A stretch of DNA of 64,000 bases, taken from contig CALSFV010000219.1 in assembly GCA_943737045.1 (NCBI GenBank), positions 248,001-312,000 on the forward strand. Reading direction: 5' to 3'. This document shows positions 10,998 to 23,700 of this stretch, piece by piece. This DNA is from Parapristionchus giblindavisi. Taxonomy: Eukaryota; Nematoda; Chromadorea; Rhabditida; Diplogasteridae. Under the pieces are notes generated by a model. That model was not told the DNA's origin, searched no databases, and saw only the letters and a list, made by a program, of their open reading frames with translations. Numbering within the stretch: the stretch's first letter is position 1; every line of letters starts with the position of its first letter. The translations under genes were made by a program, and so were the position numbers.

Positions 10998-11896
10998 TAT
11001 AATAGTTTAACGTCCAAAAAATATTCTGTTCTCAACTGGCTCACTCACTCACTCACTTAGAGACGGCGCCTTTTATAGTCTTATCAAAATGCTGTTATAT
11101 CTGTAGATGAATTTCGAAAGATTTTCCGTTTCAAAATTTGATAATGTCGCTTACGCGGTGTCACTCACAAGACCTGTCAAACTTGGGCACACAAAGATTC
11201 GAAAGCTCTATTTTCGCACATTTAGATATAACCCCCCGTCTACATAAAATTTATGTAAAACATATTGCTGAAGCGTAAAAAACGGAGAAAAAGTTCTTAC
11301 AGGCTAAAGTTGTTATATTCAGACGAATATCATACACTGCGCATTGAACATCTCTATGGTATAGTCTTCTCCACATTATTCTATTGTATGAAACATAACC
11401 ATCACATGATATTTACATTTTAGGTACGTCTATGTACGTGCTTTTTAAAGATTAAAGGTATTCAATTATGCCTGCCATCATTTCTTGTGATAATGTATCA
11501 GTGATATTCTTCAGTATCGACTCAGTGATACTTCCATCCTTTTCGAATAATTAGCCATTATTTCGGAACGAAACTAATATAGTTTGAACATAACAATATC
11601 CATGAATGATCTAACACACATAAGTTCGTATTTGTCTACAACTTAGATAGAGCTTATCAGCCATACGACGCATACTCATCACCTCGTAAAAAGTTTCAAA
11701 ATTATTTCTTTTGAAATGTTTACGTAGTTTTGAAATAAAGGAGCATAGGTTTTGTCCAAGTGATCATCTCTGGAAGTAATGAAAATCAAAGTTAATTCAT
11801 CAACATATGTCAATACGACAATATTGTCTAAGTAATTGTTCTAGTATAAAAAATAAATAAAAATACTATTGAATCATCGAGATATCACTCATTTAC
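10998..11896. other. Region upstream of DXO, no gene seen
   Basis: This holds the presumed DXO promoter and leader, with the tetranucleotide run CTCACTCACTCACTCACTTAG at about 11040-11059. Beyond that I see only AT-rich non-coding sequence. Confidence 0.45.
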
Positions 11897-12334
11897 TTAC
11901 AAGGGGATGGTCGCAACTGGTCCTGGCCATTTGAGATGGCAATAGCATGACTACGATCAGTTTTCGATGCTGATTACGAATCCTTTTTCAGAAAGTGCCT
12001 AGTCGACCTGATTTTCGAGAAAATCGGTATTGAAATTTGGCTTGTTTATTCGAAAAGTCGTGTAGTTTCCTTCACAAACTATCTGGATTGCATCGGGAAG
12101 ATCCGGCAATGTAAGGTAAAGTATTGTGAGAGTTTATTGATGAGATCACCAGCCCACCCGGATGGTTTGCGCAGGAAACCACACGACTTTCCCAATTAAA
12201 ATATCGATTTCCTCGAAAATCAGGTCGATTAGGCACTTTCTGAAAAAGGATTCGTAATCAGCATCGAAAACTGATCCTAGTAATGTTACTGCCATCTCAT
12301 ATGGCCAGGACCAGTTGCGACCATCCCCTTGTTA
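11897..12334. mobile_element. PIF/Harbinger-like MITE (family B), TTA target duplication
   Basis: The ends CAAGGGGATGGTCGCAACTG and the inverse frame two arms of about 150 bases that are inverted copies (sharing GATTACGAATCCTTTTTCAG and GAAAATCAGGTCGA). TTA flanks both sides (11897-11899, 12332-12334), the 3-base target of PIF/Harbinger elements. There is no reading frame. A second, more decayed copy is at 49282-49542. Confidence 0.7.
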
Positions 12335-13148
12335 GTATGTATATATTCTCTACTTTTATGATATTATATTGATTGCGTATTGTTGCGATGTTTAAGACCA
12401 TGAAATTGAAAATATAATGGTGAATTATTTGAAAAATTAATTTAAAAAAATAATGAAGTCATCAATGTGTCCCAATTGACTAATCATCGAACTGTGTGGT
12501 ATGAATAACAGAGTTATACTACTTTTCATGAAGTAATTTGCAATCTAACTCGAATACTACCATGTGTGTTTGCCACTGTAATTAGTGCTTTGATCTACAG
12601 ATACTTGTACACTTCATCATCTGATTATTGATTGGACAGGATGAAATGAGTGACAAGAACCTAGAGATAGCATAGCAAAATGAATTAATGATTGAAAGTG
12701 AGGAAAGATGGGTACTGTATGAAGGAGTAGGCGGATGAGTGACAACTGTATGGGTGATACTACTGTTTAGATACAAAAATAGTAAGGAATGAAGGAGGAA
12801 TCATGACTAAAGAAGGAGGAGCTCTCAACAGATGGTCCATTCTTTTGTTGTAAGTGAGGGCGAAAAGGAAAATTAATAGATGATCATTTCTTGTAAGATA
12901 CCTATGACACCTACAAATGTAATTTTTGATTATATCTTGTTTAGCGAAAGGCAACCAAACCCGCGTGAGGTTGGCCGCAAACACCAAATATTCTTTATTT
13001 TTAAATTATCGTAGCCATCTCTGGATCCACTGCAATTATCCGAAAAAATCTTTCGCTTTTTACTAAAGATTTCCGTGTAGGGGATCAAACTATGAGTGAT
13101 ACTCTTTTTTTGGAATCCCCTCGAAAGAGCGGGATAATAAATTAGAAC
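12335..13148. other. Non-coding stretch
   Basis: AT-rich sequence with only short open frames of unlikely composition on the minus strand. I see no splice-phase-consistent exons and no named repeat. Confidence 0.45.
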
Positions 13149-15693
13149 AAAAAACATTTCTAAAAGGTTTATAAATCATGAAATTGTTTGACAGACAGAC
13201 AACGAGACAATTTTTTTATCTTTGTATTGTGATCTTTGATCTTTTTCAAAAAATGGACGAAACCTTTCCTAGAGCGGCAAGACTTTTTGTACAGGCCGGC
13301 AATCAAATAGAGTTCCCATAATTAATTAATTATTATGAGTACATCTCTATAATGCCAAAGAATTGTCCCTGAATAATTGATTATCGTTTGCGTTATCATA
13401 TTCATTATCACTTCACCTTACTTTTTCATCATCACTCGTTTCATTGTTTATTCATGAATACGTATAAATATTATTATTATTATTTCAAGTGGGGGTGATA
13501 TAAGTCAGTGACGTATTTTAAGTAGAATTTAAGTTTGGAAATACCTGAGAGACCGTGTAATTTTTGGATATTTCTCACACCAGTCTTCATTCATTAAAGA
13601 AGGGGACCCATGAGTTGGCATGATTGACTCCCGCCACGATAAGCATGTTGGCTATTGTTTATATTATATGGTAATTGGCGTAAGGGATAATGAGAAAATG
13701 AGAGAGCAAGTGTGCAAATCGGAAGGGCACTCTCTACATGCCTTGAAAGTTGTACTTTCAATTAGCATAGTGAGTTTTAAACATATCGGGAATCAATATC
13801 AGATATGTCTTTCGATTCGTGCGATGAATCTCTATCATTCTATCCAAACAGTCTTATTACGAAAAAACTCGAGGTCTAAATCTTTTAGATAATAAACTAC
13901 ATGATGTGTTCACCGTATTTTTTTTCTTTTCTTTACCCAATTTTCAGCGTTTCTATGTTTTTAGCTCTTCCTGAGGAATGCTGCCTCTACATCTTATATT
14001 GAAAGAGGAAGTTAAAGATATCCTACATTATAGAAATCTTGCATTTGCATTGGTTTTCCTTAAAATATCACTAATTTTCTATGCATATTATGTGTCATTT
14101 GCTGTACAAAATAAAATAATAAATAAAATAAAATAATATAATAAAATAAATACTAATATGGATTTTCTTTGCTTATGTCTCGGTTGTGTTTATTTTTATT
14201 TTTTAACTTGCGCTTTCTCTCTCACTCATTTCTCGTCTCTGCGCCTCTTTTGATGAAATCTCTTACGTTCAAAGCTCCTAAATATACGCACAGAATTTTT
14301 TTCTCTATCGCTGAAGTTTGATCTTTGATCTTCGTATTTTGATCTTTGTTCTTTGTCCATAATTTTTCAAATAATGGGCGAAACCTACTTTATGATGACG
14401 ATGAAGAACTAAGAAAGTAGTTTCACGCATACACAATTGAATGATAAGTTAGGACAATTTGCCTCTATGTCTGCAGAAATCACTATAGTATTGATAACAA
14501 GATTCGCTCCTTTCGCAAAAAAATTGTGCGATTTTGTAATGATTTAATTTGACGCTAAAAACAGTAGGATCATGGTAGATTCTATAACTACAGTAATATC
14601 TCAATAAGATCTAAATGCACTCATCTTCACATTGGTTCATCTCCTCCTTCCTATTCAATCAATAATATGATTCTCAATAGTCAATCCCCTCAACGTGATC
14701 TAGGCGTCCAAATTGTCCCCTCTCTCCTCAGAAATGCCTGAATTGATGACCGTACTTGTAAAGCCAAAACTGCCTTATGCACAATGCTCCGTGCCGTTTC
14801 TGTCAATAATCCTGATATTCTAGTCAAATGTTAGCGTACTTATGTTCTTCCTCATCTTGATTTCGCTTCTCCTTTCTGGAACCCCTATACTAAGAAAGAT
14901 AGTCAGAAAATAGAGAAGGTCCAAGAACAATTCACTCGAATTCTATTCTATCGTTGCTATCCATCTCCTTCTTATCCTCTTGGTCTTCCTTCCTACTCAA
15001 ATCGTCTGTCTATTCTTAGTCTTCAAGCGCTTTATGAGAGGAGAGTCATCACTGACTTAGTTTTCGCGCGTAGGATTATGAATGGTGGTACAGTTCTAGA
15101 TAGAAATAGATTCTTTACATTTAGACCCCTCAGAGATAGATCACATACTTTCGGAATACATGTTGAGTTCACTAGATCAACTCCACGATTCAATTGTTTT
15201 CTAGAAGAGTAGCTAGATTATTAAGTGAATTGCCATCTCATGTACATTGCTCACCTAGTTTAAATGTATACAAAAATAGATTATCACAATTAGATTTGTC
15301 CAAGTTTACCGTTTATCGATAATTGTATCAATATCTTCATTAATAGTTGCACATCTATATTTATCCCCTTGTCATTCATCCCCTTCTCCCTCTAGAATAT
15401 CTCTTTAATTCAGCACTACCCATACCCATTAGCAATCTAGCATCAGGTTCTCGGAGCAGAGTGGTCACCGAGTTCTCTTTCTCGGTTAATTCCTCCTACT
15501 CTCAAGATAATATTCTCCACCTGTATTATTTTAAGTATATTTAATGTTTTCAATTGTTTTCTTACTTTATGAACTTTGTTCTTTGATCTTTGAGCCTTAC
15601 TCTATCGACTAATTTTGATAATGTACAAATTGTTTCATTGTCTGTCTGTCAAACAATTTCATGATTTCTAAACCTTTTAGAAATGTTTTTCTT
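13149..15693. repeat. Distant inverted repeat pair bounding a retrotransposon remnant
   Basis: A block of about 60 bases at 13149-13215 (AAACATTTCTAAAAGG, ATCATGAAATTGTTTGACAG) recurs inverted at about 15635-15693. Between them lie a CR1-like fragment, GATCTTTG-type runs (about 13230, 14318-14358) and a duplicated phrase ending GGGCGAAACC or GGACGAAACC. The pair may be the two ends of one degraded element about 2.5 kb long, or two copies of a small dispersed repeat. Confidence 0.4.
14610..15320 (+). pseudogene. CR1/Jockey-like non-LTR retrotransposon 3' end, decayed
   Basis: Reading 14830-15190 on the plus strand gives the typical C-terminal stretch after the reverse transcriptase catalytic core: YVLPHLDFASPFWNPYTKK, then KIEKVQEQFTRIL, then LPSYSNRLSILSLQALYERR. 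This matches the usual pattern YVRPxLEYxSPVWxPYxxxDxxxLExVQRxxTR in CR1-type elements. Stop codons (for example TAG near 14838 and 15212) and frame breaks show it is dead. The catalytic YADD core is absent, so this is a 5'-truncated copy. Confidence 0.7.
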
Positions 15694-16647
15694 ATAAATC
15701 CTAAAAAGTAAAAGACAAGAAAGTGTTAGAATTTGATCCTCTTCCAACCAAATCCTTTTCATTAGGTTTTCCCTCACACGATATCCTTCCTTTATTAGTG
15801 TTATGACAGACAAAGTCTTGAATAGTTTCATGAACATTGATCTTTAAAAAGTACCATCTGCATTTATATAAACTCATATTGAAAATGCAATCAATTATTT
15901 TCCAGCATATTGATTTATAGTCACCGATTGTTTCATGGGTCTCTCGTTTATTACATAGAGGGCGTTACTGATGGGAATCTTATCTATTCACTCGTGAATT
16001 TTACGACTAAAGGAGACTTATTTTATGGACATTAATGATAAACTTGAATGATGAGCCCTTTATTTCACGAGAAGTGATTAATGGTTTCCACTCGTTTGGA
16101 GTCATTATACTGGTAGAAAAGTTAATATTTGAAAATGAATGACGTTTGAGGATTCAATTAGATTCTGTTCTCTCAAGGGAATATGGTCTCTGTTGGATAC
16201 TTCGGCTTTCAAAAATTAGATGAGTTCAAATTGCAAAAATGATCACTTTGATACTTTTTTAATGTTATACTGCTTTCATATCCAAAAAAGAACGATTATT
16301 ATCTGGTTATTCTTCCAATGAGCAATTCCCCACAAATTCCATTCGGTTCAAAGAATGAAATGTAAATGGGTTTGCTTCTATGCTCGATTTAATTACTTTC
16401 ATGATAAGCTCAACATCGACGCACTTTCAATGAAGGCAAATGATTGATTATGATCAATATGCAATGTAACAACACTGTATCATCGAAACAATCTCAATTA
16501 TTCCAAAAATCTGCAAATACAAAGTATTCCGTGACATGGACACATGAACATTCAATGACATTTAAAAGGCGAGTAATCTTAGCCTAAGAAACGGCTTGAA
16601 TCATCTTTCTCCCGCACGGAATTTAGATGGGTCTATTTAGACTACAT
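15694..16647. other. Non-coding stretch
   Basis: AT-rich sequence without supported exons. I noticed no RNA gene or clear repeat apart from a GATCTTTGAG-type motif just to its left. Confidence 0.4.
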
Positions 16648-17087
16648 TTACAAGGGAAGTCTGTTTGGCCGGTCCCGGACTTCGGGATGGGATATATGCC
16701 ATTCGATAGGTATCCGAAAAACAAGACTTTTTCATGTTCACCATTTTGGCAGAATGCCCCTGGGCGCAGAGTTATTAGCATATTTCTACTGATTTTCGCT
16801 CCACAATAAAACACAGTCTCTGTGAAATCGAACGTAAGCAAGCAGTGGTGAATATGAATTTATTTTATTTTTATTTTTTTCTTATAAGAGGTTGTTTATA
16901 CAATATATAACGGTTTTTCTTTCGATCTCACAGAGATTGGGTTTCATTGTCGGGCGAAAACATTCTGTAGAAATATGCTAATAACTCTGCGCCCAGGAGC
17001 ATTCTGCCAAAATGATCAACATGAAAAAGTCTTCTTTTTCGGATACCCATCCCGAAGCTCGGATCGGTTAACCTGACTTCCCTTGTT
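16648..17087. mobile_element. PIF/Harbinger-like MITE (family C), TTA target duplication
   Basis: The ends CAAGGGAAGTC and GACTTCCCTTG are inverted, with TTA on both outer sides (16648-16650, 17085-17087). Arms of about 180 bases are inverted copies and share GCAGAGTTATTAGCATATTT. The ends resemble family B (CAAGGGGATG) but the interiors differ. The two opposing open frames at 16623-16841 arise from this repeat, not from a gene. Confidence 0.7.
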
Positions 17088-17159
17088 AGATGATTTCAGA
17101 TGATGACTTTAATCACAAAACTATATTCACCCACGCTATTCATCGAGGTCTAATTTTTC

Positions 17160-17369
17160 ATGTTTTTTCCAAAGACATTTTTCTCAACTTTTTTTGATAT
17201 GATTCGTTTATTTTTGCGAAAATCCTGCGTAAACAAACAGTTTGAAAGCGATGAAATTCAGCAAAAGCTTGACGAGCACACATGCATGAGGATGCCACTT
17301 TCGGAAGATCTTAGCGAGCGTCTCCATTCTAATCCATTTGATCCATTCGAGTTTGCATCATATTTGTAA
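17160..17369 (+). CDS. Possible small gene or terminal exon, 69 residues
   Basis: The frame begins with a hydrophobic, Phe-rich start (MFFPKTFFSTFFDMIRLFL) and then turns acidic and protein-like (FESDEIQQKLDEHTCMRM, SERLHSNPFDPFEFASYL). The second half has believable nematode codon use, and the first half could be leader sequence. It may be the last exon of an unseen gene: CCAAAG at about 17169 could be an acceptor. I do not recognise it. Confidence 0.28.
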   Translation: MFFPKTFFSTFFDMIRLFLRKSCVNKQFESDEIQQKLDEHTCMRMPLSEDLSERLHSNPFDPFEFASYL

Positions 17370-17730
17370 TGTATGGCAATCGTATTGTATATAATGGACT
17401 TCAGACGTCACTGCTTCTCTTTCCAATGGGTGAGATTAGGGAGTCGTAAATGAAGTTGAGGAGAAAAGAGGGAGGATGGCTCATTTACAGCCACCGTGAA
17501 TGATAATGAATGATAAGACTGCTTCCATCCTTATTTCTCAGCACTCTGTGCACTAGTCACTCCTTATAGAAGGGGTACTGTAGCCATTGTATCTCTCATT
17601 ACCGTATATCTTTTATTTCTACGGTATTTATTGAGGGTTATATAATTCAAAGTTCTTGTTGTCTTCATGTATTCCCTATATTCTTGGTTCCAATTGTACT
17701 ACGCATAGTGTATTTCCGACATACCGTAAC

Positions 17731-17746
17731 CTTTTTTTGATTCAAG
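17731..17746 (+). promoter_or_regulatory. Probable trans-splice acceptor before the large secreted protein gene
   Basis: A pyrimidine run followed by TTGATTCAAG ends 13 bases before the ATG at 17760. Nematode spliced-leader acceptors have this form and distance. No upstream exon is needed for the reading frame. Confidence 0.35.
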
Positions 17747-17759
17747 GTAGCCGTTCATC

Positions 17760-20700
17760 ATGCGTAGTGTGCTCGTGGTGGCCCTTTTGGCCACACTGGC
17801 ATGCCTCGCTACGGCCAAATTCCGCGGACCAATTGGAGAAGGTTTACTTTTGATTCTTTTATCGGTGGTACTGTAGAAATTGTAGATTTTTGTGATACTG
17901 TAGATCCTGTTATGATTCTTCTGTAAAGATTACTTTTATCTAGTGTTTTTAAAATATATGGTTCTGTCTATTGAGCTGTCATAGGTTTATTTTAGAGTAT
18001 GAAGGGTGTGTTATTGAAGTGCCATCTAGATAGGGAGTACTGTAGCCTCCAAAGAATATTCAAAGATATTTATTCTTGTTCTGAAAATACCGATAAGGGA
18101 CTACGGAAAAGTTGGTTTATTACTGAGATAATAAAAAAACCCAAGCAAAGTCATGCAATACATTCACTCCATACTAACAAACATATGCAAAGTAGATACT
18201 GTAAATAGTATATGGTGGATTGTATACATACATACATTTTATACTAATATATTTTTATATTTTACATTTAAAGTGTATGCAAATCTATACTTGTACATCT
18301 ATTAATATAATTAATTTGAATGATTTTAGTTAAAATTTTACTGTAATTTTTCGGTAGTATAGTGATGAATTTCAGTGTTCAATACATGGAATAACGCTGA
18401 GAGTGTGAAGTACGTGGATTCATTCGATCATCTCGCTCCACTCGTCGCTCATCCCAGTGTACATGAGAATGAACATGTCAGAAAGAAGAGAAATGCTCAT
18501 GAGGCTGCTGTAAGTTGCCTTAGTTACCTTGGGGTCTTAAGATGTCTTATACTAAGTTTTGTTTTCATTTTAGCGCTACGCTGCTTCCGCTCCAATCACT
18601 GGATCCTGCGATAGACCCGGTTACACCGGACAGTACTGCGAGTTCCGTAAGGGCACTTAAGAGTACTTAACACTTAATTAATGGCTTAGTTCACTAGTAC
18701 TTATATTGCTATTTTCTTCAGCTATCTGCATGGAAACCAACTTCTTCAACGATCCAACAGAGTTCGCCACTGATGTAAATGATCTCTTACACACTTAATG
18801 TGACTTACTATACAACTAACAATAAGTATTCTTTAGGACGGCTACTACACCGACGTCACCGATTTGGGCAACTGCAGTAGAACACACGAAATTCTTGTTG
18901 ATGAGACCATGTCAGTTTAAAGATCAAAGACCAAAGTAAAGATCAAAGATTATTAATTCGATGTTTCAGGGAGTTCATTCATATTGAAGTTCAATCTCTA
19001 TGGGATATCTATCCTACACTAATTATTTCTGATGCCGATGGTTGGTTACCAGTATCTCACTTTTAAAAGATTATTCAATTATTCTTCATCATACAATTTA
19101 TGCCACGGAGAAGTAGTAAACACATGATTTTTAGGCACCGTTCTGACTCCTGATGCAATCACTAATGATAAGGACCGCGTCGAGGCCTTTTTCAGGTTAG
19201 TCGCATTGTAGTCAATCAATACTGATCTACATTAATCATTTCTTTTCAGGAAAATGAAGCCCGGTAGTTATCTGCTCACTCCTCTTGCTGATGATATGGA
19301 CTCTCGATGTATCATGATTACAACAGCACAGACTATCATGACAATCTCCGGAGGATTCTCAACTGATGACAGAGACAGGTTTGTCAGATGACGGGAGCAT
19401 TTTGAGTTATGATTATTTAAAAATCTTCGATGCGGAAAGACTCTAAAGTTAACGAGAAAGCGAAAGAGCGTTGTCCTAATAGAGCTTTAAGCTTGCTTGG
19501 AGAATCTTTTTAAAGGGAACGTAACCTCTCTCAATGGCCTCTTCTACGCGCAATGCTCTCACGTTGTTAGAGAACAGAGAAATAATGTGTGCAATGAAGA
19601 GACCATTGAGTGAGGTCACGCTCCCTTTAAGGTACATCCATAGCTAATTTGACTCTCCTCTTTGGTTGCACTCTCTCGTAGACAAAGAAAATGAGAGAGT
19701 GTGGACAGAGCGGATAGTTTCAAATTATATTGGTGTCTCACTTTAAGGGTTTAGCACGAATTGAATCTCAAAGTTATCATTTAGAAACGATTTCCCCAAT
19801 CGATTGGCTGGTGCTCATCAATTCAATTCGATTCTTCTTCATCTCAATGGTGCTCGATCTCCTGCTGAACTCAAGACAATCGAAGTTATCGGATCTGAGA
19901 ATGTAAATGATTTGGTATTGTATTTATCTATATTAATTTCTTAAGTACGTCTTCCGTCCTCGTCTTCTGGATAAACGTTATAGTTGTATGTATGAGTACT
20001 ACTTCGACTCTATGTTCTGTCCTGGAAGAGGATCATTCGCCATGATCGTAAGTATGATTAATCTCATTGATTTGGTAGATCAGAGGTGTACACAGTCGTG
20101 TTGTTGATTGCATTCTCATCTGTAAAATTCCTACTAACAAATTACGATTAATAATCATTCATATTATTATTAGTTTTATCCACATAAGAATAATATCCTA
20201 GTAAATGATCGTTTAGGTGGAAGGAGTTGACTTCAATGGAAATCGTTTCCGTCGAGCGGCTCCATTCTTGTGCTCATATCGTGAGTAGTTTTACGGTTTT
20301 GACTCATTAAAATATTTTATTTTAATTGCGTCGTTAAAATATTTTATTTTAAGTGCCCGGCGATTCTACTCCTGCCCCACCAAGCACTTCTCCAGCTCCA
20401 ACGAATCCTACTGGATGTAACAACGGAGGAATCATTGTTAGTTCACGTAGATTTTAATAACGCTCTCTTCATTTCGAACACAATTTCTACGTTCTCTCTC
20501 AATGGTCAAGAGTTCATTGAGATACTATGAAATTGTGTGATGAACGAAAGAAGCTAAATTTTGCCGTTAGGTAATTTAAAAATGATTTAAATAAATTCAG
20601 GTAAACAGTGGAGGCAAGACTTCCTGTGTGTGCCAAGATCATTGGACCGGATACGATTGTAGTCAGCCTTTGGTAAGGAATTAACGGTTGAGAAAAAAGA

Positions 20701-23700
20701 AATGGAAGAATTATCGACGTTATCCAAGAGCGATTTTGAAACGAATCACTTGAAATTCTGCATTATAGAAATTCAATTTATTACTCTCGCCACTATTGAG
20801 GTCATTATCAAGTATTAATCTTTTCTAGTGTATCAATGGGGGAACACTGATCGAGAACAAATGTTTCTGTCCTAATGGATTCGAGGGACAACACTGCGAG
20901 AATGGTAAGAGATCAAAGATCAAATAATGAAACGGGCTTTACCACTATCACTTGCCACATACCACATACCACTGTCGGTTAATTAATCAATATTCATGTG
21001 CTAACGATCGTCAGTGTCTAAGAAAAATAGTGTAAAATAATATTTAAAAAATGTTTTCAGTAAAGTGCGAACCAAACACGGTTATGGGCTTCGGTGTTGA
21101 TGTGCCAACCCTCGTTCTCGTTATTCGTGTTCGCTCTCAAATGAACGAAATCGTGAGTCAAGTATGGGAAGCAGTAGATCAGGTATTTGACTTTTGATCT
21201 TTGAACTTTCAGCTCTGATCTTTGTTCTCTAGGTCGTTGCTAACCTCCAATTCGATCCTCGATACCTTACTCGCTTCCAAATCGTTTTCTTCAATAACTA
21301 CAGTAAGTCTATTTAGAATCAGCACTGATTCAGTGACAAAACCATTGCAGATACATTCCAATCGAAGCACTACACAAGCATCGAAGCTGTTGATCTAGAC
21401 TTCTTAAAGGTATCTACTATACATAGGTCAAACTAAAGGAGTACACAAGATTAGTAATGCTTCCCACAAAGTGGAGAGAGCTTACAGAGCAAAAACTACT
21501 TGGGTGCTCATTTACAGATAATCATTATGTATTGAAACTTCCAGTGAGAACAATAATCTCGTTGGTTCTTTTCAGGCTACTATTACCACCGATACTACTG
21601 GAAACTGTACTGATGCCGTCCTTGGAGCATTAGCTACGGTAGATCAAAGATATCAAAAATCAATGGATAAACTATTCATTATAGGGTTTGACCAGCCTTG
21701 ATCTTACCGCTGCTTCTACCGTCTATGTAATCACTGATGCATTGGCTGATGATTATGATCAGAACTTAAATGCGATCCTGGAGATGAACAGTTATTGGAA
21801 AGCTACGGTAGGATATTGGAAGAAAACTGAATGTATACGATAGACAGCAGGGTTCAAACTTTAGAATCGTATATGAAATACATGAACTAGTTTACAGAGA
21901 TTTTAAGCCAACAAGATCTTTGCCTACGAAGTTCATAGCTTCACCATATTCATCAGAACTAATAAGATTCTAAATGACTACAATTCAGATCAATTTCGTT
22001 TACGTCGAGCCATCACCCGATTCCAAGTGTGTCTCTGATGTAGATGATCCTGGATTCCGTGCATTCGACAATATCGCCAATCAATTCGGTGGTCTCGCAT
22101 GGCATGTCGATGATCGTTCCATGGTTTACAATGTGGGTATCTCCCATATGGGGGAATAAAGTGGGAACCCCGCAATGGTTAACCAGTTCTTGTTCCAGGT
22201 GGTCTACGCCCATATGAACAGTATTCTCTATCGATCACAGTTGATGCTTACTGTGGATAGAGACGAATGTGGAAATGGACTTGGAAAGGTTGTACAAATC
22301 GAGAAGAGTAATGATAATCTAGTTATCATCTCTAAAGGACGTAAGTAACTCAAGATTATAGAATACTCTCATCTTTCCTTGTTTTAAAACGGGAAAGTAT
22401 GACAAGTTACCTTACCTTACTCAAACACCATTGTGTTAGTCTGCGATATTCCTTTGCAAAAGTAGCAAAACGATAAGTGTTTATAAATTAACAGTTCAGT
22501 CTTTGCTTATAAATAACGTTAAGGTTCCTTCTTCCCTAACATCATCACTCCCGATGGAAAACATCTTTCTTTTGATGAACTCGATGTCGTTATTCAACAG
22601 GATTACTTCGCTATTTGGTATGTTTAAAATGGCATAGATCACAAAATAATTTGTCACATTTCAGGAGAGTTCCCAATCCCATTCCCGGTGCGTATGCCAT
22701 CAAGTTCACTACCGTACCCGCGACAGCCTCTTGCAGTGTCCGTGCCTATCAGGTACTGACTTTATTGGCAACTTCAGGGAATTAATGAATACATGTTGAG
22801 GCATCATTCCAAACTCTCTCTGACGAAAAGCCGACTGAAGTATTCTGGGGAATTACTACTGACGTTGATAAAGATGCCATATTATATCAGCCATTGGCTG
22901 GTGAGTTCATCGAAATCGAGAGATCAAAGATCATCCATCATTTCAGGTCCCATCGACAATCATCCTGTGTTCCATATTGAGAACTTTGGTCTGGAAGAGG
23001 ACTACGATCATGCCTTTGCTTTCTTGAATATGTACGCTGTTAGAGGTGGAGTTGAGATGGAGGTAAGCAATGGAGACGTTACATCTTCGATAGATCATCA
23101 ATGATCACTCACTTTCTCACGCCACTTTACAGTTTTTGATACAATATCTCTTGTAAACACACTATTGAACGCAATACTTTAGCGATGAAAAACTATTAGT
23201 TATATAAAAATATAAAATTTAAGATTAATATAATTGCTGTCAGGTGTACGCTGCCAATGGATTCTGGCGCAATGATTGCTCATTCCACTTCTATTTCCCT
23301 TCATTCAGATGTAGACCCGATGAGAATCTCCATTTCGAAGTGAGTCTTTAATTTTGATTCTTTTTTTTAAATAACCTGAAATTAAATTAAGTTCAATCTC
23401 CGTAATGAAGACGGTTTCTACATCCAAAGAGCCGGAGTCATGCACTGCTTCAACTGTAAGTAAATATTAGTTTCTAGTATTATAAGCTTTGCTAAATAAT
23501 AATTCATTCAGCTATTCCCACTCCTCGTCCTCCCACTGAATGTCAACATGGAGGAGTTATGGCCAATGGTACATGTCTCTGTCAACCACATTACTCGGGA
23601 TCACACTGTGAGAAGTATGTGTCCTTTGAATGACCATAACTCACTGGAATTATCCAAAAGCCAGAGTATTAAAAAAACAAAGTTTTATGTTTCTCTATCA

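Noticed and set aside
12582..13892. Several short frames on both strands, up to 90 residues
   Set aside because: No phase-consistent neighbours, poor composition, and no recognisable motif.
21990..22213. Antisense frames rich in His, Arg and Cys
   Set aside because: They lie opposite coding exons of the large secreted protein and have no independent support.
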